DNA of 5,436 nt from assembly GCF_900764565.1 (NCBI RefSeq), contig NZ_CAAFOM010000112.1, positions 1-5,436 of the forward strand. Reading direction: 5' to 3'. Each line of letters opens with the position of its first letter. Position 1 is the stretch's first letter. The translations under genes and the position numbers were made by a program. Source of the DNA: an uncultured Catenibacterium sp. (lineage in GTDB: Bacteria > Bacillota_I > Bacilli_A > Erysipelotrichales > Coprobacillaceae). The notes under the pieces are model-generated. The model saw nothing but the letters and a program-made list of their open reading frames with translations, was not told where the DNA came from and ran no database searches. Positions 1-5,436 of this stretch are shown in pieces.

Positions 1-26
1 AAAGAAGATATCTTAAATATCTTCTT
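1..26 (-). terminator. Candidate intrinsic terminator over the ftsK stop codon (cut by window edge)
   Basis: A perfect 10-bp inverted repeat (AAGAAGATAT at 2-11, its complement at 17-26) surrounds a 5-nt loop. The TAA stop of the FtsK gene at 13-15 lies in the loop. Read on the minus strand, the stem ends in TT followed by a further T at position 1, where the window stops, so the length of the U tract cannot be seen. The stem is A/T-rich and only moderately stable. Position and shape fit an end-of-operon terminator. A stem that only protects the 3' end is the alternative. Confidence 0.55.
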
Positions 27-2241
27 CACTATAACCTCGAATATAAACTTCTCTAGGTTTAGAACCTATTTGTGGTCCAATCACACCATTTTGTTCTAAT
101 TGGTCCATAATACGCGCTGCTTTATTGTAGCCAATTCTGAATCTTCTTTGTAATAAAGAAGTACTTGCACGTTGTTCCTTGATGACAAATTCGCGGCATT
201 CTTCATATTCTTCTTCTGTATCATCTAAAGAATCATTGACTGAAGAGCCACCATTGGATACTTCTTTCGCATTGACATAATTATCATCATAGTTCGCATC
301 CATCTGTTTAGAAACAAACTCTACAACACGACTCACTTCTTCATCTGCGACAAATGCACCCTGTACACGTACTGGTGAACTAGAACCCATTGGACTAAAG
401 AGCATATCCCCTTTTCCAAGCAGTTTTTCTGCGCCTGTTGCATCTAATATAGTACGTGAGTCCACACTTGAAGATACTGCAAAGGCAATACGTGATGGAA
501 TATTAGCTTTGATAACACCCGTAATAATATCAGTAGATGGTCTTTGTGTTGCAACAATAAGATGAATACCAGCTGCACGGGCCATCTGTGAAATACGCAT
601 AATACAGTCTTCTACTGTTTTAGAAGCGACCATCATCAAATCAGCCACTTCGTCTAAGATGACAACATGATAAGGCATGATTTCTTTTTTATCTTCTTCT
701 TTGGCTTTTTCATTGAACTTCTTTGCATAGACATTATAAGATTCCATATTACGTTGTCCGTTATCTGCAAATACTTCATAACGTCTTTCCATCTCTGCAA
801 CAACCTGCTGTAATACCCCTGCTGCTTTCTTAGAATCAGTGACAACAGGAGATAATAAATGAGGCACACCATTATAGTTAGATAATTCAACCTTCTTAGG
901 GTCCACAAGAATGAGTCTTACCTCGTCTGGAGTTGCTTTCATAAGAATAGAAGTAATAATGGAGTTTACACAGACTGATTTACCTGAACCAGTCGCTCCT
1001 GCAATAAGTAAATGAGGCATCTTGTTGAGTTCTGCAACAATGAGATTACCTGATACATCCTTGCCTAGTGGAACAGCTAGTTTATTGTCCCATGTGTGAT
1101 CACGCATAGAAAGCTGATAGACTTCATTAAATGGAACCATAGCTGCTGTTTTATTAGGTACTTCAATACCTACATAAGGCTTGCCTGGAATAGGTGCTTC
1201 AATTCTAATTTCTTTCGCAGCTAAAGCGAGCTGTATATCATCCTGTAACTGCAGGATTCGATTGACACGTGTTCCCGCTTCTAATTTAATTTCAAATTTA
1301 GTGACAGTTGGTCCAATATAAAGATGTACCACATTCGCATTGACACCAAATTCTTCAAACATGTTTTCAAGAATCTTTCCTGTGTTTTTTGCATGCTTTG
1401 CTTCTTCTGATAAATTTCCTGTATTACGAATAGGATTTAATAAATCAAATGAAGGAAGCTGATAAACACCATCCTTGTATTCCATCTTTTTAGGTTTCTT
1501 CTTTTCAATATCAAGACGCATGCTCTTTTGATTGAAAGTCAGATCAATATCTGGTTCCTTTAAAGGTTCTTTCTCTTCAAATACCTTATCTGGGAAGAAT
1601 CCCTTCTCTTTTTGCTTTGGCGCAAAGAAATCTTTGACTTTAGTTTTCTCTTTCTTATTTTCAAACACTTCTACTGCACTCTGTGCTTCCTTTTCATTCT
1701 GTTTTATCTTGTATTGATGAATATACTTGCTAGAGAATAATGCAAGACCAGCAAGCAAAAGAACAATACCAAAAACAAGTGTACCAATAGGAGAAAATAG
1801 TGCACTTAATGGTGCATATAATAATGATCCAATGAGACCTCCACTTGTTATACCATCATGTTTTATATAATTATTCATACTACCTGTTGAATGCATATTA
1901 CCTGCATAAGTACAGATAAGTAAGATACCTATAATCATCATAATCAGTCCTACTACCTGAGGTCCCTTCCATTGAGGAGATTCACCCTTAACAACAAAAT
2001 AAGCAGATATAATAGAAAGTATGATAAGAATTGGATAAATCATCATACTACCAAAAATATAAACCATGAGTGTATGGAAGAATCTACCTACGATTCCCAA
2101 TTGACATATGCTTATAAAGAATATAAACAATAAAAACAAAGCAATTAATCTTGTTTTTATCTTGTTAGATTTATTTTCTTCTTTTTTTGGCTGTTTTGAT
2201 ACAGGTGCTTTTTTAGGCTTTTTTGTTTTCTTTTCAGCCAT
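13..2241 (-). CDS. ftsK: DNA translocase FtsK/SpoIIIE family
   Basis: Membrane-anchored, ATP-driven double-stranded DNA pump that clears chromosomes from the division septum; in spore formers the family member SpoIIIE moves DNA into the forespore. The preferred start gives 742 residues, near the length of B. subtilis SpoIIIE. Seen in order: a Lys-rich N-terminus; about four membrane segments (roughly 30-50, 57-85, 96-114, 150-171); a charged Lys/Glu linker (about 178-255); the alpha/beta motor with Walker A GATGSGKS (415-422) and Walker B VVILDEVADL (526-535), followed by an ATQRPS motif; and a C-terminal winged-helix gamma domain (about 676-731, with LLQRRFRIGYNKAARIMD) that in this family reads polar DNA motifs. 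ATG 2241 is chosen over ATG 2259 because only 2241 has a ribosome-binding site. The gene lies 46 bp downstream of the RNase J gene on the same strand, and a terminator-like hairpin sits between them. All motor motifs are intact. FtsK versus SpoIIIE (the sporulation role) cannot be decided from sequence. Confidence 0.97.
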   Translation of the reverse strand: MAEKKTKKPKKAPVSKQPKKEENKSNKIKTRLIALFLLFIFFISICQLGIVGRFFHTLMVYIFGSMMIYPILIILSIISAYFVVKGESPQWKGPQVVGLIMMIIGILLICTYAGNMHSTGSMNNYIKHDGITSGGLIGSLLYAPLSALFSPIGTLVFGIVLLLAGLALFSSKYIHQYKIKQNEKEAQSAVEVFENKKEKTKVKDFFAPKQKEKGFFPDKVFEEKEPLKEPDIDLTFNQKSMRLDIEKKKPKKMEYKDGVYQLPSFDLLNPIRNTGNLSEEAKHAKNTGKILENMFEEFGVNANVVHLYIGPTVTKFEIKLEAGTRVNRILQLQDDIQLALAAKEIRIEAPIPGKPYVGIEVPNKTAAMVPFNEVYQLSMRDHTWDNKLAVPLGKDVSGNLIVAELNKMPHLLIAGATGSGKSVCVNSIITSILMKATPDEVRLILVDPKKVELSNYNGVPHLLSPVVTDSKKAAGVLQQVVAEMERRYEVFADNGQRNMESYNVYAKKFNEKAKEEDKKEIMPYHVVILDEVADLMMVASKTVEDCIMRISQMARAAGIHLIVATQRPSTDIITGVIKANIPSRIAFAVSSSVDSRTILDATGAEKLLGKGDMLFSPMGSSSPVRVQGAFVADEEVSRVVEFVSKQMDANYDDNYVNAKEVSNGGSSVNDSLDDTEEEYEECREFVIKEQRASTSLLQRRFRIGYNKAARIMDQLEQNGVIGPQIGSKPREVYIRGYSEEDI

Positions 2242-2245
2242 ATTT

Positions 2246-2255
2246 TCACTTCCTT
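2246..2255 (-). promoter_or_regulatory. Ribosome-binding site that sets the ftsK start at 2241
   Basis: On the minus strand AAGGAAGTGA matches the ideal AAGGAGGTGA at 9 of 10 positions and ends 4 nt before ATG 2241. The in-frame ATG at 2259 has no purine-rich sequence upstream; a hairpin and T run occupy that space. The translated protein therefore most likely begins MAEKKTKK, six residues shorter than the longest open frame. Confidence 0.8.
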
Positions 2256-2265
2256 CCATAGTTGT

Positions 2266-2289
2266 AAAAAGCAGGAATAAATCCTGCTT
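2266..2289 (-). terminator. Terminator-like hairpin between the RNase J gene and ftsK
   Basis: A perfect 8-bp inverted repeat (AAGCAGGA at 2269-2276, TCCTGCTT at 2282-2289) encloses a 5-nt loop. On the minus strand the stem is followed directly by T residues, giving a run of five Ts (2266-2270) and then ACAAC. The stem starts inside the TAA stop (2288-2290) of the RNase J gene and ends about 25 nt before the ftsK start. The short U run suggests partial rather than complete termination. I see no convincing promoter between it and ftsK, so read-through probably supplies ftsK mRNA. Confidence 0.6.
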
Positions 2290-3985
2290 AGATTTCTACT
2301 ACAACACCAATAAACACAGGTTTCTTTCCTGTTTCTTTTATAATATAACGCATAGATAATTCTTTCATCTCATTACGTATATCCTGAACATCCATTTGAG
2401 GATCATCTTTTAACTTAGAGACAACCCCTTCGCAGATATTAATGATTTCTTTAATAACATAACCAGAATCTTTTAAATAAACAAATCCTCGAGTCTGACA
2501 ATCTGTCTGGGCAATAATTTCTTTCGTACGTGCATCAATAGTGACACCTACAACAACAATACCATCATTAGATAACTGAATACGGTCATCAATAACCTTT
2601 TCACCTACATCTCCAACGCCGATACCATCAATCATGACATCTTCGATTTCGATGACTTCTCTATTCTCATCAAGCTGTCCATTTTCGAAAGTACATTTTT
2701 CACCATTGTCTAAAATTACAATATGATCATTATCAATACCCATTTCATTGGCGATATGTGCATTGGCTACAAAACGACGATATTCACCTTTGATTGGGAC
2801 ATAGTACTTAGGATTAAATAACTGAATAAATACTTTAATATCTTCAATAGAGGCATGCATTGAAGGTAATTCTTTATTTTTAAGAATATGAACATCTGCA
2901 GGTGTTCTAAATAAATCATTCTGTGCTTTATTCGCAATCTTTTCTGTACCAGGAAGGACTGGAGAAGCAACAATAAATGTATCGCCTTCTCTGATCTTTA
3001 ATAATTCATCTCCACCATCAAGAATATCACAAATATCACTATAAATAGTATTAGGTGCACCACTTAAAAGAATAACATAACTTGAATCCTTTGCTGGAAT
3101 ACCTACATTTTCTTTCTTTCCTAGATATTTACTTGGAACAGTGATAACAGGTTCTCGTGATGTCTTCTGTAAGCGAATAATACTATTTGTCTGATCATAT
3201 TTATCACGTCCATAGAAGACAATCTGACGATGATACTTCTTAGTAAGTTCTACAATTTCTTTTGTTCTAAAGACATTCTGGGCATAAGAAGAAATAATAA
3301 TTCTACCAGGTGCATCTTCAAACATAGATTCAATCTTATTTGTAAGCTTATGATTTGGTGAAGTATAACCAGGATTGCTTGCGCCTGAAGATTCAACCAT
3401 CAGGGCAAGAACGCCCTTCTTACCAATTTCCATCATCTTCTGGATATTACATCTAAATCCTTCAGGAGAACCAAAATCAATAATAAATTCTCCACCATAA
3501 ACAACATATCCATCAGGTGTCCAGATAGCAACACCCACACTTCCTGGAATAGAATGTGTTTCAGGGAAAAATTCTACTGGAATTCCTGCAATCTTAATAG
3601 AATCATCACGTCTTACACGGATTAATTCCATATGTAGATTCTTTTTCTGATGTCTCTGATAATGATCAATCATCATTTCAATTAAATCTGCTGTTAAGCT
3701 AGGTGCATAAACTGGAACACCCTGAATTGCACTTAATAAGTAAGGAAGTGCAGCCATGACATCATTATGTGCATGTGTAATGATAATAGCGACAATATCC
3801 TTCTTTCTTTCAATTAAATAATCAAAACTTGGAATGATAATATCAACACCAAGCTTATCTAAATCTGGAAAACGATAACCAGCATCAATGATGAAGATCT
3901 TTCCATTAACTTCTATACTGTACATACTCTTGCCTACTTCGGCCTGACCACCTAGAGGCATGATTTTAACATTATTGTGTTTCAT
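2288..3985 (-). CDS. rnjB: RNase J family protein, J2-like, with substituted metal ligands
   Basis: RNase J proteins are beta-lactamase/beta-CASP nucleases that act as endo- and 5'-3' exonucleases in mRNA decay and rRNA maturation; many Bacillota carry an active J1 and a poorly active J2 that form a complex. The 565 residues are full length for the family (about 555). Seen in order: N-terminal strand LGGQAEVGKS; IDAGYRFPD (33-41); motif 2 as HAHNDV (71-76) where HxHxDH is expected; motif 3 His in THSIPGS (H144); motif 4 as YGGEF (E166) where Asp is usual; the beta-CASP region with SSYAQNVFR (232-240, J1 has Asn-Val-His); MHAS (H377, matching the J1 SGHGS loop); PIKGEYR (K399) where J1 has PVHGEYR; and a C-terminal domain starting near DGIGVGDVG (453-461). 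Three of seven ligand positions are thus changed. Start ATG 3985 has GAAAGGAG 4 nt upstream. Adjacency to ftsK supports the J2 (rnjB) rather than J1 assignment. Family membership is certain; loss of activity is inferred. Confidence 0.93.
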   Translation of the reverse strand: MKHNNVKIMPLGGQAEVGKSMYSIEVNGKIFIIDAGYRFPDLDKLGVDIIIPSFDYLIERKKDIVAIIITHAHNDVMAALPYLLSAIQGVPVYAPSLTADLIEMMIDHYQRHQKKNLHMELIRVRRDDSIKIAGIPVEFFPETHSIPGSVGVAIWTPDGYVVYGGEFIIDFGSPEGFRCNIQKMMEIGKKGVLALMVESSGASNPGYTSPNHKLTNKIESMFEDAPGRIIISSYAQNVFRTKEIVELTKKYHRQIVFYGRDKYDQTNSIIRLQKTSREPVITVPSKYLGKKENVGIPAKDSSYVILLSGAPNTIYSDICDILDGGDELLKIREGDTFIVASPVLPGTEKIANKAQNDLFRTPADVHILKNKELPSMHASIEDIKVFIQLFNPKYYVPIKGEYRRFVANAHIANEMGIDNDHIVILDNGEKCTFENGQLDENREVIEIEDVMIDGIGVGDVGEKVIDDRIQLSNDGIVVVGVTIDARTKEIIAQTDCQTRGFVYLKDSGYVIKEIINICEGVVSKLKDDPQMDVQDIRNEMKELSMRYIIKETGKKPVFIGVVVEI

Positions 3986-3989
3986 AATA

Positions 3990-3997
3990 CTCCTTTC
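3990..3997 (-). promoter_or_regulatory. Ribosome-binding site of the RNase J gene
   Basis: On the minus strand GAAAGGAG lies 4 nt before ATG 3985, a near-consensus Shine-Dalgarno sequence. It confirms this start, which also matches the conserved N-terminal beginning of RNase J proteins. Confidence 0.8.
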
Positions 3998-4025
3998 AAT
4001 ATGTTCAACCTATCACATTTAATAT

Positions 4026-4054
4026 ATTTTAGCATATCTTTCTACTCTTCTCAA
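4026..4054 (-). promoter_or_regulatory. Promoter for the RNase J-ftsK unit
   Basis: On the minus strand, TTGAGA (4049-4054) and TAAAAT (4026-4031) are separated by exactly 17 bp, and TGC (4032-4034) directly precedes the -10 box, making it an extended -10. One mismatch in each hexamer against TTGACA/TATAAT fits a housekeeping sigma-A promoter. Transcription would start near 4019, leaving a leader of about 34 nt with no obvious regulatory fold. It overlaps the upstream sequence of the divergent membrane-protein gene. Confidence 0.72.
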
Positions 4055-4065
4055 ATAGAAGCCGT

Positions 4066-4071
4066 TATAAT
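4066..4071 (+). promoter_or_regulatory. Candidate -10 box for the membrane-protein gene
   Basis: A perfect TATAAT stands 16 nt before the start codon at 4088 on the plus strand. No good -35 hexamer lies 16-18 bp upstream; the best options around 4040-4048 are poor. If used, transcription would start near 4077-4079, so the mRNA leader would be only about ten bases and would begin at or inside the Shine-Dalgarno sequence. A chance TATAAT in A/T-rich DNA is possible. Confidence 0.45.
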
Positions 4072-4076
4072 GAAGC

Positions 4077-4082
4077 AGGAGG
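4077..4082 (+). promoter_or_regulatory. Ribosome-binding site that sets the membrane-protein start at 4088
   Basis: A perfect AGGAGG lies 5 nt before ATG 4088. The longer open frame reaches back to 3977, inside the divergent RNase J gene, but its earlier ATGs (3977, 4001, 4070) lack a ribosome-binding site. The first 37 codons of the long frame are therefore rejected. Confidence 0.85.
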
Positions 4083-4087
4083 TTTTT

Positions 4088-4588
4088 ATGGTACACATCA
4101 TTTTTCTTACAATACTTGCTTATTTTGTGACTAGACTCAGTCCAATACGCAATAATCTATCGGGTGTCATGAGCATGCCACAATATCATTATCCCATGCA
4201 GTGCTTCTTTTTTGTGTTTTTGGTTTATTACTGGTATCAGCTCTATAAAATAACCAAACGTAAAGCACTTGTCCATATATCAGGCATCTGTCTTATAGTC
4301 AGCTTATTTATGCCTTTTAAAAGATCAAGTCATGATTTCTTTTCAGAATGTCATACTTATGCTGGTTTTATTGGGATAGTATTTGTAGTCATCACTCTCG
4401 CAATGATTCTCTATGACTTACATCAAACCAATACATACTTAGCTTATAAATTATTACAGCTGTTGATGTCATTATGTATCATGTTAACGACCGTATTATG
4501 CTTTCTTGCAGATATCACAGGTTTATTTGAATGGCTTGCCTTCTTATCCTTTATCATCTTCTTAGAAGCATATAAACGCTCTATTTAG
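4088..4588 (+). CDS. Small polytopic membrane protein of unknown function
   Basis: I do not recognise the family. The 166-residue protein is strongly hydrophobic, with about six likely membrane segments (roughly 3-15, 37-53, 61-77, 91-110, 122-142 and 145-161) joined by short loops. A basic loop (YKITKRKA, 53-60) after the second segment is probably cytoplasmic. No catalytic or metal-binding motif is obvious; the loop SHDFFSECHT (81-90) holds two His and one Cys but need not bind anything. There is no separate cleavable signal peptide. It is the only plus-strand gene, divergent from the RNase J gene, and its last 8 bp overlap the end of the convergent gene to its right. It appears to be transcribed alone. 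The membrane prediction is by eye from hydrophobic runs; segment number could be off by one. Confidence 0.8.
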   Translation: MVHIIFLTILAYFVTRLSPIRNNLSGVMSMPQYHYPMQCFFFVFLVYYWYQLYKITKRKALVHISGICLIVSLFMPFKRSSHDFFSECHTYAGFIGIVFVVITLAMILYDLHQTNTYLAYKLLQLLMSLCIMLTTVLCFLADITGLFEWLAFLSFIIFLEAYKRSI

Positions 4589-4838
4589 TGTTATCTTTTA
4601 GATAAGCAGTACTTGGATGTTTCTCGTCATAATAGACAGCGACTTCCTGTCCTACTCTTAAAGTACCTAATACAGGTACTTTTCTTTTTGACTTAAATAA
4701 AAGTATTTGTTTTGCGGGTTTTAATACAGCTTCCTCTTTAATGGCATATACGTGATGATCGACCATATATCTTACAGTTAATGTAATTGTTTGACCCGTA
4801 TTTACTATATTAATGATTGAACCAGTTGTTTCTGTCAT
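4581..4838 (-). CDS. Small DUF3592-like protein (hypothetical)
   Basis: An 85-residue soluble-looking protein. The pattern of an N-terminal G-SIINIVNTGQTITLTVRY stretch, then a middle strand, then RVGQEVAVYYDEKHPSTAYL (61-80) resembles the beta-strand-rich core of DUF3592-type domains, where the last element typically reads G-x-x-V-x-V-x-Y-D-x-x-x-P. That family has no established function. The membrane helices that often flank the domain are absent, so this is a bare domain. ATG 4838 is chosen because AGGGTGA lies 5 nt upstream; the alternative GTG at 4847 would overlap the upstream stop as GTGA and would have its AGG directly abutting the start. The gene follows the zinc-ribbon gene by 5 bp, so the two are almost certainly cotranscribed and perhaps translationally coupled. 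The 3' end overlaps the convergent membrane-protein gene. Family resemblance is from pattern memory only. Confidence 0.7.
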   Translation of the reverse strand: MTETTGSIINIVNTGQTITLTVRYMVDHHVYAIKEEAVLKPAKQILLFKSKRKVPVLGTLRVGQEVAVYYDEKHPSTAYLKDNTK

Positions 4839-4843
4839 ACTAA

Positions 4844-4850
4844 TCACCCT
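4844..4850 (-). promoter_or_regulatory. Ribosome-binding site of the DUF3592-like gene, overlapping the upstream stop
   Basis: On the minus strand AGGGTGA contains both the Shine-Dalgarno-like AGGGTGA (one mismatch to AGGAGGTGA-type sites) and the TGA stop of the zinc-ribbon gene (4844-4846). Ribosomes ending the first gene would be placed beside the start at 4838, the usual layout for translational coupling. Confidence 0.6.
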
Positions 4851-5344
4851 GCTTTCGTAGGTATTATAGCACGATTTGACTGATTGTTTTTAGTATAAGA
4901 TACATTTTTTAATAAGGGACTTTCACTATTTTCAAACATCCTTTTAATAATATCCTCTCTGATATTACATTCATCTATCATTTCTGTATTTTTAATCAAG
5001 ATGGCTGCACTCTTAACCGGAATAGTTACGAGCTGAGCAAGTTCCTTTTGACTTACTCTACGTTTACTTGTTAGACATAAATATAATCCTAAAATAAGTG
5101 AATTTGGATTATCTAGACATTCAGAAAAAACAGTATGTGCGAGAAGATCTTCTTTATGGCCACACTTGGCACATATGAAGCATCTATTTTCCTGATCATA
5201 TATATAATGAGAACTTCCACATTCCTCACAATGATAGCCTTCTGGCCATTTAATATTATAAAAGAAGCGAATTCCGGCAAGGGAATCATTCATATAAATA
5301 TTCATCAAACGATATAAAGAGTGTTCATTTTTTAACATTTTCAT
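4844..5344 (-). CDS. IS1595-type transposase zinc-ribbon/HTH protein lacking a DDE domain
   Basis: A 166-residue protein matching the N-terminal part of IS1595-family transposases. Seen: a helical lead-in ending NIKWPEGYHC (30-39), the family's usual W-P-x-G-x-x-C entry; a four-Cys zinc ribbon, C39-x2-C42 and C58-x2-C61, with an extra C55; the AHTVF stretch (69-73) matching the family's T-x-F element; and a helix-turn-helix-like segment (about 97-124, VSQKELAQLVTIPVKSAA). In transposases a DDE nuclease domain should follow. Here the frame ends 20 residues after a short polar tail and the next gene starts at once, so no nuclease part remains. It is either an old transposase remnant or a domesticated DNA-binding protein. 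Start ATG 5344 has AAAGGA 7 nt upstream; the open frame continues to 5413 without a better start. It leads a two-gene unit with the DUF3592-like gene. Transposition activity is not expected. Confidence 0.78.
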   Translation of the reverse strand: MKMLKNEHSLYRLMNIYMNDSLAGIRFFYNIKWPEGYHCEECGSSHYIYDQENRCFICAKCGHKEDLLAHTVFSECLDNPNSLILGLYLCLTSKRRVSQKELAQLVTIPVKSAAILIKNTEMIDECNIREDIIKRMFENSESPLLKNVSYTKNNQSNRAIIPTKAG

Positions 5345-5368
5345 CACCCATTCCTTTCTACATCTATG

Positions 5369-5374
5369 ATTATA
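5369..5374 (-). promoter_or_regulatory. Candidate -10 box for the zinc-ribbon gene pair
   Basis: On the minus strand a perfect TATAAT lies 24 nt before ATG 5344, which would start transcription near 5362 with a leader of under 20 nt. No clear -35 hexamer lies 16-18 bp upstream (the sequence there reads GAGAAA). A second minus-strand TATAAT at 5421-5426 is an alternative whose -35 region falls outside the window. Confidence 0.45.
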
Positions 5375-5436
5375 AAGGATTTTGATAAATATTTCTCGTA
5401 AGATAGCACTCACAAAGCCTATTATAAGGTGTTATA

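Noticed and set aside
2242..2259. ftsK start at ATG 2259
   Set aside because: No Shine-Dalgarno sequence precedes it, and the near-perfect AAGGAAGTGA between it and ATG 2241 would then lie inside the coding region.
2290..2330. Separate ftsK promoter in the end of the RNase J gene
   Set aside because: The best arrangement (TTGTAG, 17 bp, TTTATT) is poor in both boxes and would place the -10 inside the hairpin; chance matches are common in A/T-rich DNA.
1532..2359. Plus-strand open frames opposite the ftsK and RNase J genes
   Set aside because: They are short, low-complexity Phe/Ser-rich antisense readings of Lys/Glu-rich coding sequence, without ribosome-binding sites.
3977..4087. N-terminal extension of the plus-strand membrane protein back to ATG 3977
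   Set aside because: It overlaps the RNase J start region and its promoter, none of its ATGs has a ribosome-binding site, and a perfect AGGAGG stands before ATG 4088.
4591..4605. 6-bp perfect inverted repeat TTATCT-TTT-AGATAA as a bidirectional terminator for the convergent genes
   Set aside because: It has no T tract on either strand, is all weak pairs but one, and lies inside the coding part of the DUF3592-like gene.
4844..4846. Mollicutes-type reading of TGA as tryptophan
   Set aside because: Trp codons seen in ftsK are TGG, and the TGA here is followed at once by a well-placed start for the next gene, so the standard meaning as stop fits better.
5345..5413. Longer N-terminus of the zinc-ribbon protein starting at 5413
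   Set aside because: The extension contains the candidate -10 box and the AAAGGA ribosome-binding site, and adds residues not expected before the conserved zinc-ribbon lead-in.
5345..5436. Insertion-sequence end or terminal inverted repeat to the right of the zinc-ribbon gene
   Set aside because: I found no matching inverted copy near 4581-4860 and no target-site duplication. The right side is cut by the window, so this is unsupported rather than excluded.

Overview
The window comes from a visibly A/T-rich bacterial chromosome. Its codon use, Shine-Dalgarno sequences of the AAGGAGGTGA type, and an RNase J2-like gene directly upstream of an FtsK/SpoIIIE translocase gene all point to a low-GC member of the Bacillota (Firmicutes). 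Erysipelotrichia-like gut lineages are a reasonable guess, but the sequence alone does not prove this.

Positions 1-4054 hold a minus-strand unit read from right to left. A good promoter at 4026-4054 (TTGAGA, 17 bp, extended TGC-TAAAAT) drives an RNase J family gene (2288-3985). A hairpin followed by a short T run lies across that gene's stop codon. Next comes an FtsK/SpoIIIE DNA translocase gene (13-2241, start revised from ribosome-binding-site evidence), whose stop codon sits inside a second hairpin at the window edge. In the RNase J protein three of the seven usual metal-ligand positions are substituted. It therefore looks like the J2-type, weakly active or inactive partner of a catalytic RNase J1 encoded elsewhere. 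In Bacillus subtilis, as I recall it, rnjB and spoIIIE are near neighbours separated by tepA. Here they are directly adjacent.

Positions 3986-4087 are a compact divergent intergenic region. On its right a plus-strand gene (4088-4588) encodes a small polytopic membrane protein of unknown function. Its 3' end overlaps by 8 bp the end of a convergent minus-strand gene.

Positions 4581-5436 hold a minus-strand pair. The first gene (4844-5344) encodes a protein with the zinc-ribbon and helix-turn-helix-like N-terminal part of IS1595-family transposases but no DDE catalytic domain. The second (4581-4838) encodes an 85-residue protein resembling DUF3592-type small beta domains. The two are packed so tightly that the ribosome-binding site of the second overlaps the stop codon of the first.

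Most of the window is ordinary core chromosome. The parts worth a second look are the eroded RNase J active site, the two hairpins built over stop codons, and the orphan zinc-ribbon gene with its small partner. I see no CRISPR array, tRNA, rRNA, prophage or complete insertion sequence.
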